A DNA stretch of 64,000 bases from an uncultured Slackia sp. (lineage in GTDB: Bacteria > Actinomycetota > Coriobacteriia > Coriobacteriales > Eggerthellaceae): NCBI RefSeq assembly GCF_959608125.1, contig NZ_CAUHPG010000004.1:1-64000 (forward strand). Reading direction: 5' to 3'. The notes beneath the pieces are model-generated. The model was not told where the DNA came from. It searched no databases and saw only the letters and a list, made by a program, of their open reading frames with translations. Positions 51,293 through 60,041 of this stretch are shown one piece after another. Made by a program: the position numbers and the translations under genes. Position 1 is the first letter of the stretch, and the number at the start of each line of letters is the position of its first letter.

Positions 51293-52249
51293 TTACACCG
51301 TCCTGATTCGCGGATCGATCAGGATATAAAGCATATCCACGATGATGTTGATGATGATGAACGTGAAGGCCACGCACAGAACCACGCCTTGGACGAGCAT
51401 GGTGTAATTGGACTGGATGCCCGAGATGATGGCCATGCCCATACCAGGAAGGTTGAAGATGACCTCGATGACCACTGCACCGCCGATCAGGTAGCCGATG
51501 CGAAGACCGAGAACCGTGACGGGAGTGATGAGGGCGTTGCGAAGAACGTTGCGTGCGACGACGACGGCTTTGGGAATGCCGGCGCCCAGGGCGGTGCGCA
51601 CGTAATCCTTATCGAGCTCTTCGACCATAGAGGTGCGGATGACGCGCGTCAGCTGGCCGATGACGGGCACAGCGAGTGCGAAGGCCGGCATGGCCATACG
51701 TGCGATCCATCCGCCCGGATCGGACGTAAAGGACGGCAGCGGACCCGATGCGGGCAGCAGGTGCAGCATCGACGAGAACAGCAGAATCAACAGGACCGCC
51801 AGCCAGAACGAAGGGGTGGCGATAAAGGCGATGGAAAACACGCGGATGATCTGGTCAGGCCAACGATCGCGGTACAGCGCCGAGATCACGCCCAGAATGA
51901 CGGCGAAAAACACGGCGATGACCAAGCCCATGAACGTGAGCTGCATCGTGACGGGCAGCGCTTCGGCAATGCGGTCGGCAACCGACGCATTGTTCGCGCC
52001 GTACGTGCCCAAATCGCCCTGCACGAGGCCGACCATGAAGTTGCCGTACTGCACGAGCACGGGATCGTTCAGGCCATGCTCTTCGCGATACTGCTGGACT
52101 TGGGCCTCGGAGGCGTTTTCGCCCAGGACTGAATAGGCCTGGTCGATGGGAGAAAGCGCCATGAGGAAGAATACGAGGATGGTAACGCCGATGATCATGA
52201 TGGGAAGCGCTATAAGACGCCGTCCGATCAGACGCAGCAAATTGCTCAC
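51293..52249 (-). CDS. ABC permease (OppB/SatB-like)
   Basis: This 318-residue inner-membrane subunit starts at GTG with AGGGGG upstream. The family N-terminus is LIGRRLIALPIMIIGVTILVFFLM. The conserved periplasmic segment QYREEHGLNDPVLVQYGNFM and the EAA-type loop DKDYVRTALGAGIPKAVVVA are present, with about six helices in total. It forms the transmembrane pore with the permease half of the downstream fusion. Confidence 0.93.
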   Translation of the reverse strand: MSNLLRLIGRRLIALPIMIIGVTILVFFLMALSPIDQAYSVLGENASEAQVQQYREEHGLNDPVLVQYGNFMVGLVQGDLGTYGANNASVADRIAEALPVTMQLTFMGLVIAVFFAVILGVISALYRDRWPDQIIRVFSIAFIATPSFWLAVLLILLFSSMLHLLPASGPLPSFTSDPGGWIARMAMPAFALAVPVIGQLTRVIRTSMVEELDKDYVRTALGAGIPKAVVVARNVLRNALITPVTVLGLRIGYLIGGAVVIEVIFNLPGMGMAIISGIQSNYTMLVQGVVLCVAFTFIIINIIVDMLYILIDPRIRTV

Positions 52250-52278
52250 CTCGACCCCCTTTCGTTAAGCGGACATGC

Positions 52279-52327
52279 CAAAGGCGAGCGGACGTACGAG
52301 CCCAAAACGCACTCCCGCTCGCCTTTG
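52279..52327. repeat. 13-bp perfect inverted repeat in the permease leader
   Basis: Arms 52279-52291 and 52315-52327 have a 23-nt loop and lie about 30 nt before the permease start. An A/T-rich patch further upstream (52347-52380) may hold a promoter on the minus strand. The stem could attenuate or stabilise the permease mRNA. Confidence 0.55.
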
Positions 52328-52433
52328 AAAATTAACAACTGTCTTATTTTATACGAATTTACACGAAGTTCAAAAAATCGACGAAAGGACTTATTCTGAG
52401 CATGAAAGCGGCCGCAACCGCGCATAAGCCCCG

Positions 52434-53342
52434 TCAGAGGTTTTTTTCGCAGACGAGCGACCATGAATTCCCCGTCGAACGGGCGAACGGGCAGTCAAGG
52501 CAATCGGAACGATCGCATGCGTCTTGCGCATGCATATCGGACCCCTCGAACGATGCGTCGAGTTCGAAAGCCCGCCTCGCATCCACTGCAACGCCCTGAC
52601 GCGCCATCGAGCGGACGGCCATCGATGCCAGCTGGCGCATTCCCCTCTTGGTGGGATGGGTGCCGTCTGCCGCCTCGTAATCAAGCCCGAACGACGCGAA
52701 ATCGATCACGCGGCAGCCGTGCTCGGACGCCTGCAGGCGAATGGCGTCGTCGTAGGCCCGCACGTCGACGCCGCGCAGACGACGAATGAATGTCGGCGCC
52801 TGCGCGCCTGCGAGTCTGCCAGGACACAGCGTGCAGCACCACACGTCTGCGTCGGGATACGACGCGCGAATGCGCGAGAGCATGGACCCGTAGGCGTCGC
52901 GGAAAGCTTCGGCCGCCCCGACGGGCGCAAATCGCGCCGTCCGCTCTTCGCGCTCAGGAGCGACATCGGGCACCGCGCGCCCGCGACCGGCCGACTGGTT
53001 GGCTGGGCCGCCCCAGCCGTAATCATTGATTCCGATGAAGACGAGCACGACATCGGGATCCACTCCGTCACGCGACAAGGCGGAGATGCGGCGCTCGCTC
53101 GAAGCCGCAGGAAAACCGGCGCCCTCGACCATGCTCCCCGAAAACGACCCGTTGACAAGGAGGTCGCCGCCGATAGCATCGATTACAAGATGCCACCACG
53201 TATCGTATGCGCTCTCGACCCCCGTTCGATCGCAACGCTCCCCTTCGTAGAAAACGTCGAAATCTTCGGGGTTGCATCCCTCAAAAGTCGATATCGAATC
53301 GCCGAGGATCGACACGAGCGGACGGCGCGCGAGATCGGACAT
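52434..53342 (-). CDS. SGNH/GDSL-type hydrolase (candidate sialate O-acetylesterase)
   Basis: The 302-residue esterase-fold protein has block I Ser in SILGDSISTFEG, block II Gly in NGSFSGSMVEG, block III GINDYGW and the catalytic Asp/His in AADGTHPTKRGM. There is no signal peptide, so it acts in the cytoplasm. A C-terminal cysteine-rich tail (ACDRSDCLDC and a last VCEKNL) is unusual and might bind metal. Its place between the transporter's binding protein and permease genes suggests removal of O-acetyl groups from imported sialic acid. That role is inferred from position only. AAAGGA lies upstream of the ATG. Confidence 0.85.
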   Translation of the reverse strand: MSDLARRPLVSILGDSISTFEGCNPEDFDVFYEGERCDRTGVESAYDTWWHLVIDAIGGDLLVNGSFSGSMVEGAGFPAASSERRISALSRDGVDPDVVLVFIGINDYGWGGPANQSAGRGRAVPDVAPEREERTARFAPVGAAEAFRDAYGSMLSRIRASYPDADVWCCTLCPGRLAGAQAPTFIRRLRGVDVRAYDDAIRLQASEHGCRVIDFASFGLDYEAADGTHPTKRGMRQLASMAVRSMARQGVAVDARRAFELDASFEGSDMHAQDACDRSDCLDCPFARSTGNSWSLVCEKNL

Positions 53343-53456
53343 GGCACGGTTCCTTTCTTTTTTGCTCCACAGGGATGAGACGAATTATAACGGCATGCGA
53401 CGAAAGCCGGCTTCGGGCTCCTCCCCCGCCGCCAGACGCGATACGACGCCCTAGAC

Positions 53457-53488
53457 AGAAAAGGACCCACCCCGAAGGATGGGTCCTT
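53457..53488 (-). terminator. Terminator after the solute-binding protein gene
   Basis: Arms 53461-53469 and 53480-53488 are followed by TTCTG on the minus strand, 27 nt after the stop. Partial termination here would give more binding protein than permease. Confidence 0.75.
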
Positions 53489-53515
53489 GGACGACGAACG
53501 GTTTCGTCGAAATGC

Positions 53516-55111
53516 TTACGCCTTGGCGCTTGCGCCGAGGAAGACGAGGCCGGTCGTGGCGATCGGCTTGAAGCCCTCGATCTGGGCGGCCTGGTAGCCA
53601 GTGGCAACCTGGCGGTGGAACAGCGGGTACAGAGGCACCTGTTCGGCCAGGATGTCGAAGCACTGGTTCCAGAGCTGCTGCTGCTCGTCGCCGGTAGCCT
53701 CGCGGGCCTCCTGCATGAGCTCCTGCAGCTGGGTCCATTCCTCGGTGCCCTTCCAGCAAGAACGGCCCTGGGTCCAGATGTTGTCCGCATACCACCAGCT
53801 CATGAGCAGGTCGGGGTCGTTGCCGAAGCAAGTCGGATCGCCCGGGGTCAGCATGACGTCGTACTCGAGCGTGGCGCCGTCTGCGGGAGCGGCGAACTCA
53901 GACCAGTTGATCTTCTGCTCGGCGTTGGTCATCTTGATGCCGACGGCCTCGAGGTCGTTCTGAATCTGAGCAGCGAGGCCCTTGACCCAGTTGTTGTTGG
54001 TAACCATCGTGAACTCGAGGTTCTCGACGCCGGCCTCGGCGAGCAGGGCCTTGGCCTTCTCCGGGTCGTAGGTGTAGACCGTGGATGCCTTGTGGAAGTT
54101 GGCATGGGTCTTCGGCAGGAAGCCCTCGACCAGGTCGGCATGGCCGGCCATCTGGTTGCTGATGAGCTTCTCGGTGTCGATAGCATAGAAGAATGCCTGA
54201 CGCACGCGATTGTCATCGAACGGAGCCTTCTTGGTGTTGAACATCAGGAAGGGCTGGTTGAAGCCGGGGACGTACTCGACGGTGGCACCGGCGGCAGAGA
54301 GCTGATCGGCGTTGGCGTCGGGAACGTTCTCCATAACCTGGACGGAAGCCTCCTGCAGGGCCGTGGTGCGAGCGGTGTCGTCGAGCAGCACGTTCCAGCT
54401 CATGGTGTCGGCGGTAGCCTTCATGGAGCCGTTGTAGTTCTCGTTCGGAGCGAACTCGATGGTGCCGCCGTCATCGCCGTTGATGGCGACGTACTTCCAG
54501 GGGCCGGAACCGACCGGCATGGTCTTGAGGTCATCCTCGGTGGCGGAAGCCGGGAACACCTTGACGACGCTCAGGCGACCCTTGAGCAGGCTGTCGAAGG
54601 GGTACTTCAGCGTAAAGGTGACGGTGGTGTCGTCCTTGGCGGCGACAGAGTCGATGAACTCGAGGAACGCGCCGTAGGTGGCGTCGGCCATGTTCTTCTC
54701 GAAGGCGTTCACGACATCGGCAGAGGTGACGTCGGTGCCATCGGAGAACTTCGCGCCTTCGCGCAGGGTAACCTCATACTCGACGTCGGAGACCTTGACG
54801 GGCTCGTCGGCGGCCAGAGCATTGTAGGTCTTGTAGGTATGCAGGTCCAGATCGTAGAGACCCTCGAAGACATGCCAGGTTGCGGCAAGCATCAAAGCGG
54901 AGCTGTTACCGATAGGATTGCAGTTGGTGCTAGTGTAGGCGCAAGCACCCGTCAGGGCGCCGCCTTCGACCGCGGCGCCGTCGGCGCCGTCGGTGGTCGC
55001 TGCGGTGTCATCTCCGCCGCCGCAGCCGTACAGACCCAAGCCGACCGTAGCAGCGGCAACGGCGCTACCCGCAACGAAGGTGCGGCGGTCGAGAGCGATC
55101 TTGTTTTCCAT
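53516..55111 (-). CDS. Peptide-family (SBP_bac_5) solute-binding lipoprotein with Tat-type signal (SatA-like)
   Basis: This 531-residue extracellular receptor serves the transporter encoded downstream. The start at 55111 (MENKIALDRRTFVAG) has GGGAGG upstream. The signal has a twin-arginine (DRRTFVAG), a hydrophobic stretch and lipobox LYGC followed by glycines, so it is probably a Tat-exported lipoprotein. Family segments are WHVFEGLYDLDLHTYK, FSDGTDVTSADVVNAFEKN, GSGPWKYV, FDDNRVRQAFFYAID and WWYADNIW. The ligand is taken to be sialic acid from context; a peptide ligand is the alternative. Confidence 0.9.
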   Translation of the reverse strand: MENKIALDRRTFVAGSAVAAATVGLGLYGCGGGDDTAATTDGADGAAVEGGALTGACAYTSTNCNPIGNSSALMLAATWHVFEGLYDLDLHTYKTYNALAADEPVKVSDVEYEVTLREGAKFSDGTDVTSADVVNAFEKNMADATYGAFLEFIDSVAAKDDTTVTFTLKYPFDSLLKGRLSVVKVFPASATEDDLKTMPVGSGPWKYVAINGDDGGTIEFAPNENYNGSMKATADTMSWNVLLDDTARTTALQEASVQVMENVPDANADQLSAAGATVEYVPGFNQPFLMFNTKKAPFDDNRVRQAFFYAIDTEKLISNQMAGHADLVEGFLPKTHANFHKASTVYTYDPEKAKALLAEAGVENLEFTMVTNNNWVKGLAAQIQNDLEAVGIKMTNAEQKINWSEFAAPADGATLEYDVMLTPGDPTCFGNDPDLLMSWWYADNIWTQGRSCWKGTEEWTQLQELMQEAREATGDEQQQLWNQCFDILAEQVPLYPLFHRQVATGYQAAQIEGFKPIATTGLVFLGASAKA

Positions 55112-55213
55112 TGTCCTCCCTTTCGACAATATTGATGGGGACCCGGGCCGCCGTGCGGCCGGCCCTCGTCATGCTACGGACGGGAATTGTATCGAAATGC
55201 CCCTCTGTCCCTA

Positions 55214-55252
55214 GCATACATGCCGCTCATTCACGACGAACGGCATGTATGC
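55214..55252. promoter_or_regulatory. Perfect 12-bp inverted repeat upstream of the sialic transporter operon
   Basis: GCATACATGCCG (55214-55225) and CGGCATGTATGC (55241-55252) lie about 100 bp before the binding-protein start. A TACAAT follows on the minus strand (about 55185-55190) with no good -35. This placement would suit an operator for an activator or repressor. Confidence 0.5.
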
Positions 55253-55387
55253 CAGCCGTTTTGGACACGGCAACAGACTTTGTAAGGATAACCCGAAATG
55301 CGTCCATGTTTCGCCTCGGTTAAACAATTGTAAAAGAGCGTTTCCTTTTTACGGCGAACGGCATCTGCAGAGATTCGAGCGGCATAG

Positions 55388-55417
55388 AAAAAGGCCCCCG
55401 ACGAATCGGGAGCCTTT
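55388..55417 (-). terminator. Terminator directly after rplW
   Basis: An imperfect 12-bp stem (AAAGGC/GCCTTT outer, loop CGAA) is followed by TTTTTCTAT on the minus strand, 21 nt after the rplW stop. It ends the str/S10 operon at this point. Confidence 0.8.
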
Positions 55418-55437
55418 CGAAAACAAGCGTTTCCGGC

Positions 55438-55719
55438 TTAGCCGAACAGCTCGATGGTCTGGCCTTCGGCCAGGGTGACCATGGCCTTCTTCCAGCTGCG
55501 GGTGTAACCCTGCTGGTAGCGAACGCGCTTCGGCTTGGGCTTGACGTTCATGGTGTTCACGCGAACGACCTTCACGTCGAAGATAGCCTCGATGGCCTGG
55601 CGAATCTCGACCTTGTTAGCGTCCTTGGCAACCTCGAAAGTGTAGGTGTTCTTGGACATCATGTCATAGCTGTGCTCGGTGATAACCGGGCGAATGATAA
55701 CCTCGCGGGGATCCTTCAT
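55438..55719 (-). CDS. rplW: 50S ribosomal protein L23
   Basis: This 93-residue protein sits at the polypeptide exit tunnel and docks trigger factor and SRP. It has VIIRPVITEHSYDMM, KVEIRQAIEAIFDVKVVRVNTMNV and KRVRYQQGYTRSWKKAMVTL. It shares one base with rplD. It is the last gene of the operon; the usual next gene rplB is missing. Confidence 0.97.
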   Translation of the reverse strand: MKDPREVIIRPVITEHSYDMMSKNTYTFEVAKDANKVEIRQAIEAIFDVKVVRVNTMNVKPKPKRVRYQQGYTRSWKKAMVTLAEGQTIELFG

Positions 55720-56342
55720 TATGCGAGCACCTCCTCAAGGCGTTCCAGAGCGGCAGCGGTCAGCACCAGGGCCTTGTTGTCCACGAGCTCAAGGGTGTTG
55801 GCGGCGGACACGGGGATGATGTTGACGCGCTCGATGTTGCGGAAAGACAGATAGGTGTTGACGTCCTCGTCGTCCACGACGATGGTGGTACGACGGTCGC
55901 AACCCAGAGCCTTCAGCGCAGCGGCGGCTTCCTTGGTGGAGGGCTTCTCGAAGTTGAAGCCGTCGACCACGATCAGCTGCTCATCGGCGAGCTTGGCAGA
56001 CAGAGCGGAGCGCATAGCCAGCTTGACTTCCTTGCGGTTGACGCGGAACTCGTAGCTGCGGGGATGCGGACCGAACACGGTACCGCCGCCGGCCCACTGG
56101 GGAGCACGGATCGTACCCTGACGGGCGCGGCCGGTGCCCTTCTGGCGCCACGGCTTCTTGCCGCCGCCGCGAACCTCGCCGCGGGTCTTGGTGTCGTGGG
56201 TGCCCTGACGCATGGCGGCGCGATAGGCACGGACGACCGTGTGCATCACATGCACGTTCGGCTCGATGCCGAACACAGCGGCGTTCAAGTCGGCCTCTTT
56301 GACCTTCTTGCCGCTGGCATCTTTGATTTCAATCTTTGCCAT
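55719..56342 (-). CDS. rplD: 50S ribosomal protein L4
   Basis: The 207-residue L4 has the arginine/glycine-rich loop TRGEVRGGGKKPWRQKGTGR that lines the exit tunnel, and the C-terminal DRRTTIVVDDEDVNTYLS region. In E. coli L4 represses the S10 operon; no such leader is evident here. It is followed by rplW. Confidence 0.97.
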   Translation of the reverse strand: MAKIEIKDASGKKVKEADLNAAVFGIEPNVHVMHTVVRAYRAAMRQGTHDTKTRGEVRGGGKKPWRQKGTGRARQGTIRAPQWAGGGTVFGPHPRSYEFRVNRKEVKLAMRSALSAKLADEQLIVVDGFNFEKPSTKEAAAALKALGCDRRTTIVVDDEDVNTYLSFRNIERVNIIPVSAANTLELVDNKALVLTAAALERLEEVLA

Positions 56343-56371
56343 TATGGTGATCTCCTCTTATGGGTAAGGTC

Positions 56372-57007
56372 TTAAGCCATGCGAACGCGGACGATGCCGT
56401 TCTTGCCGCCCGGCACGGAGCCCTTGACAAGAATCAGGTTCTGCTCGGCGTCGATGCGAACGACCTCGAGGTTCTTAACGGTCACGGTATCGCAGCCCAT
56501 GTGACCCGGAAGGCGGACGCCCTTGAAGACGCGGGACGGCGTGGCGCACTGGCCGATGGAGCCGGGAGCGCGATGGAAGTGCGCACCGTGGCCGCCCGGG
56601 CCGCCGCCGAAGCCGTAGCGCTTGATAACGCCCTGGAAGCCCTTACCCTTGGAGGTACCGGTGACGTCGACCTTCTTCACGTCGGCGAATGCCTCGACGG
56701 TCTGGAGGTCGCCGACCTTGTACTCGCCCGCGTTCTCGACGCGGACCTCGCGCAGGTAGCGAGTCGGCTCGGTGCCCTGCTTGGCGAAGTGACCCGCCAT
56801 GGGCTTGTTGATCTTATACTCGCCGCTCTTGTACTGCTTGACAGCGCCGAAGCCGAGCTGAACAGCCTCGTAGCCGTCGGTGGCGGCGGTCTTCACCTGG
56901 CAGACCTTGTTAGGCTCTGCAACGATGACAGTAACGGGGACGACGCGGTCGTTCTCGTCGAACAACTGGGTCATGCCGATTTTCTTGCCGTAAATCGCGT
57001 TAATCAT
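56372..57007 (-). CDS. rplC: 50S ribosomal protein L3
   Basis: The 211-residue L3 starts MINAIYGKKIGMTQLFDE at 57007 (AAGGAG upstream). It has the long loop RYGFGGGPGGHGAHFHRAPGS and SRVFKGVRLPGHMG that reach the peptidyl transferase centre. Confidence 0.97.
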   Translation of the reverse strand: MINAIYGKKIGMTQLFDENDRVVPVTVIVAEPNKVCQVKTAATDGYEAVQLGFGAVKQYKSGEYKINKPMAGHFAKQGTEPTRYLREVRVENAGEYKVGDLQTVEAFADVKKVDVTGTSKGKGFQGVIKRYGFGGGPGGHGAHFHRAPGSIGQCATPSRVFKGVRLPGHMGCDTVTVKNLEVVRIDAEQNLILVKGSVPGGKNGIVRVRMA

Positions 57008-57019
57008 GCTACACACTCC

Positions 57020-57328
57020 TTACAGCTTGATCTCGATGTCGACGCCCGCGGGGAGGTCGAGACGCATGAGCGAATCAACCGTGTTCGGGGTCGGCTCCAG
57101 GATGTCGATCAGGCGCTTGTGGGTACGCATCTCGAACTGCTCACGAGAATCCTTGTTCACGTGGGGTCCGCGCACGACGCAGTACAGGTTGCGCTCGGTG
57201 GGCAGGGGGATAGGTCCGGAAACCTTAGCACCGGTCTTCTGGGCGGTGTCGACGATGAGCTTGGTGGACTGGTCCACGATCTCATGGTCGTAGCCCTTCA
57301 GGCGGATGCGAATCTTCTGATTAGCCAC
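57020..57328 (-). CDS. rpsJ: 30S ribosomal protein S10, GTG start
   Basis: The GTG at 57328 (ANQKIRIRLKGYDHE) is chosen because GGAGG lies 8 nt before it and the 102-residue length matches S10. An ATG two codons upstream is too close to that site. S10 is also the NusE subunit of antitermination complexes. The gene follows fusA directly, without tuf between them. Confidence 0.95.
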   Translation of the reverse strand: MANQKIRIRLKGYDHEIVDQSTKLIVDTAQKTGAKVSGPIPLPTERNLYCVVRGPHVNKDSREQFEMRTHKRLIDILEPTPNTVDSLMRLDLPAGVDIEIKL

Positions 57329-57359
57329 TTTCATTTCCTCCATGAATTAAAGGCTCGGC

Positions 57360-59465
57360 TTAGGCGTTGCCGCCGGCCTTGCTGATGATCTCCTCTTGAA
57401 CGCCCTTGGGCACAGGCTCGTAGGAGTCGAACTGCATGGTGTAGGTCGCACGACCCTGCGTACCGCTACGCAGGTCGGTCGCGTAACCGAACATGTTGCC
57501 CAGAGGAACCTTCGCGCTGATGGAAACGGCATTGCCACGCTGCTCCTGGCCCTGGATGAGGCCGCGGCGGGACGGAATGTCGCCCATGACGAAGCCGGTG
57601 TACTCCTCGGGGGTCTCGACCTCGACGGCCATGACGGGCTCGAGAATGACCGGGTTGGACTTGCGCAGAGCCTCCTTGATGGCCATGGAGCCGGCGACCT
57701 TGAATGCCGCCTCGGAGGAGTCGACGTCGTGGTAAGAACCATCGACGAGCTCGACGCGCACGTCCTCGACCGGGTAGCCGGCCAGAACGCCGGAGTTCAA
57801 GGCTTCCTGAATACCCTTGTCGATGGAGGGGATGTACTCCTTCGGGATCACGCCGCCAACGATCTTGTTCTCGAACTCGTAGCCCTTGCCGGCCTCCTGC
57901 GGGTACATGTTGATGACCGCATGGCCGTACTGGCCGCGACCGCCGGACTGGCGGACGAACTTGCCTTCGGCGTTCATGACTTCCTTGCCCGGACGCTCGC
58001 GATAAGCAACCTGCGGCTTGCCGACGTTAGCTTCGACCTTGAACTCGCGAAGCAGGCGGTCGACGATGATCTCGAGGTGCAGCTCGCCCATGCCGGCGAT
58101 GATGGTCTGGCCGGTCTCATGGTTGGTGGACACGCGGAAGGTCGGGTCCTCCTCGGCGAGCTTCTGAAGGGCGAGGCCCATCTTGTCCTGCTCGGCCTTG
58201 GTCTTGGGCTCGACGGCGATGTCGATAACCGGGTCGGCGAACTCCATGGACTCCAGGATGACCGGAGCGTTCTCGTCGCAGAGGGTGTCGCCCGTGGAGG
58301 TGTCCTTCAGGCCGACGACGGCAACGATGTCGCCTGCGGAGCAGGAGTCGATGTCGACGCGCTGGTTGGAGTGCATCTGCAGCAGACGGCCGATGCGCTC
58401 TTTCTTGCCCTTGCATGCGTTGGTCACGTAGGAGCCGGACTCCAGGGTGCCCGAGTAAATACGCAGGTAGGTCAACTTACCGACGAACGGGTCGGTCATA
58501 ATCTTGAAGGCCAGTGCGGCGAAGGGAGCCTTGGGGTCGCTCGGACGCTCTTCCTCGGCGTCGGTATCCGGGTTGATGCCCTTGATGGCGGCAACGTCGG
58601 TCGGAGCCGGCATGTAGTCGACGACGGCGTCGAGAAGTTCCTGCACGCCCTTGTTCTTGTAGGAGGAACCCACGAACACGGGATGCAGCTGGCAGGCGAT
58701 GGTGCCCTTGCGCAGGGCGGCCTTCAGCTCGTCAACGGTGACTTCCTCGTCCATCAGAACCTTCTCCATCAGTTCGTCGTCGCAGTCGGCGGCGGCGTCG
58801 AGGAGTTCCTGATGACGCAGAGCGGCCTCTTCGGCGAACTCGGCGGGAATCTCGGGAAGCTGCTCGGGATAGGTCATGCCCTTCTCGTCAGCCTTGAAGT
58901 CCCAAGCGGTCATGTCGACCAGGTCGATGAGGCCCCAGAAGTTGTCCTCTGCGCCCATCGGCATCTGAGCGGCGATCGCGGGGGCGCCCAGGCGCTCCTT
59001 CATGGTGTCGATAGCATGGAAGAAGTCGGCACCGACGCGGTCGTACTTGTTGATGTAGGCGATACGGGGAACACCGTAACGGCTAGCCTGACGCCACACG
59101 GTCTCGGACTGGGGCTGAACGCCGGCAACGGCGTCGAACACGGCAACGGCACCGTCGAGAACGCGCAGAGAGCGCTCGACCTCTGCCGTGAAGTCCACGT
59201 GGCCCGGGGTGTCGATGATCTGGAAGCGGTACTCGGTACCGTCCTTCTTCCAGAAGCAGGTGGTAGCTGCGGAGGTAATGGTCACGCCGCGCTCCTGCTC
59301 CTGAACCATCCAGTCCATGGTAGCGGCGCCTTCGTGAACCTCGCCGATCTTGTGGGTCTTGCCCGTGTAGTAAAGAATACGCTCGGTCGTGGTGGTCTTG
59401 CCCGCGTCGATGTGGGCCATAATACCGATATTACGCGTATTCTGAAGATCGTTGGATTTAGCCAT
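57360..59465 (-). CDS. fusA: Elongation factor G
   Basis: This translational GTPase drives translocation and ribosome recycling. The 701-residue protein starts MAKSNDLQNTRNIGIMAHID at 59465. G motifs are AHIDAGKTTTTERIL, DTPGHVDFTAEVERSL, and NKYD in IAYINKYDRVGAD. C-terminal domains have GMGELHLEIIVDRL and GDIPSRRGLIQG. It is third in rpsL-rpsG-fusA. Confidence 0.98.
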   Translation of the reverse strand: MAKSNDLQNTRNIGIMAHIDAGKTTTTERILYYTGKTHKIGEVHEGAATMDWMVQEQERGVTITSAATTCFWKKDGTEYRFQIIDTPGHVDFTAEVERSLRVLDGAVAVFDAVAGVQPQSETVWRQASRYGVPRIAYINKYDRVGADFFHAIDTMKERLGAPAIAAQMPMGAEDNFWGLIDLVDMTAWDFKADEKGMTYPEQLPEIPAEFAEEAALRHQELLDAAADCDDELMEKVLMDEEVTVDELKAALRKGTIACQLHPVFVGSSYKNKGVQELLDAVVDYMPAPTDVAAIKGINPDTDAEEERPSDPKAPFAALAFKIMTDPFVGKLTYLRIYSGTLESGSYVTNACKGKKERIGRLLQMHSNQRVDIDSCSAGDIVAVVGLKDTSTGDTLCDENAPVILESMEFADPVIDIAVEPKTKAEQDKMGLALQKLAEEDPTFRVSTNHETGQTIIAGMGELHLEIIVDRLLREFKVEANVGKPQVAYRERPGKEVMNAEGKFVRQSGGRGQYGHAVINMYPQEAGKGYEFENKIVGGVIPKEYIPSIDKGIQEALNSGVLAGYPVEDVRVELVDGSYHDVDSSEAAFKVAGSMAIKEALRKSNPVILEPVMAVEVETPEEYTGFVMGDIPSRRGLIQGQEQRGNAVSISAKVPLGNMFGYATDLRSGTQGRATYTMQFDSYEPVPKGVQEEIISKAGGNA

Positions 59466-59482
59466 GGTAGTAAATCCCTTCC

Positions 59483-59953
59483 CTACCAACGATAGTGCGA
59501 GAACGCACGGTTGGACTCGGCCATCTTGTAGAGGTCCTCACGCTTCTTGACCGAAGAACCGGTGTTCTCGGCCGCATCCATGATTTCGGCGGCAAGACGC
59601 TGAGCCATGGTGTGCTCCTTGCGCTTGCGGGAGAAGTCCACGATCCAACGGATGGCGAGCGTGGTGGCACGACGGGGGTTGACTTCCATCGGGACCTGGT
59701 AGGTAGCGCCACCGACACGCTTGGGCTTGACCTCGAGCGTGGGGCGGACGTTGTCCATGGCCTTCTTGAAGACGGACAGGGGATCCTGCTCGGTCTTGGC
59801 GGCGACGATGTCGAACGCACCATAGACGATGCCCTCGGCGATGGACTTCTTGCCATCGAGGAGGACCTTGTTGATCAGCTGCGTGACCAAACGGTTGTTG
59901 TACACGGCGTCCGGCTGAACTTCACGACGGACTGCTGCTGCACGACGCGGCAT
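59483..59953 (-). CDS. rpsG: 30S ribosomal protein S7
   Basis: The 156-residue S7 nucleates assembly of the 30S head. It has MPRRAAAVRREVQPD, LINKVLLDGKKSIAEGIVY, VRPTLEVKPKRVGGATYQVP and KREDLYKMAESNRAFSHYRW. It lies between rpsL and fusA. Confidence 0.98.
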   Translation of the reverse strand: MPRRAAAVRREVQPDAVYNNRLVTQLINKVLLDGKKSIAEGIVYGAFDIVAAKTEQDPLSVFKKAMDNVRPTLEVKPKRVGGATYQVPMEVNPRRATTLAIRWIVDFSRKRKEHTMAQRLAAEIMDAAENTGSSVKKREDLYKMAESNRAFSHYRW

Positions 59954-60041
59954 ATGAATGCTCCTTCATGTTCTGTGCGCGCTTCGGGGCTTCGTGCCCA
60001 TTAGGCCGATTTCCCTATCGACCCGCGCGGCTTAATCCTAC

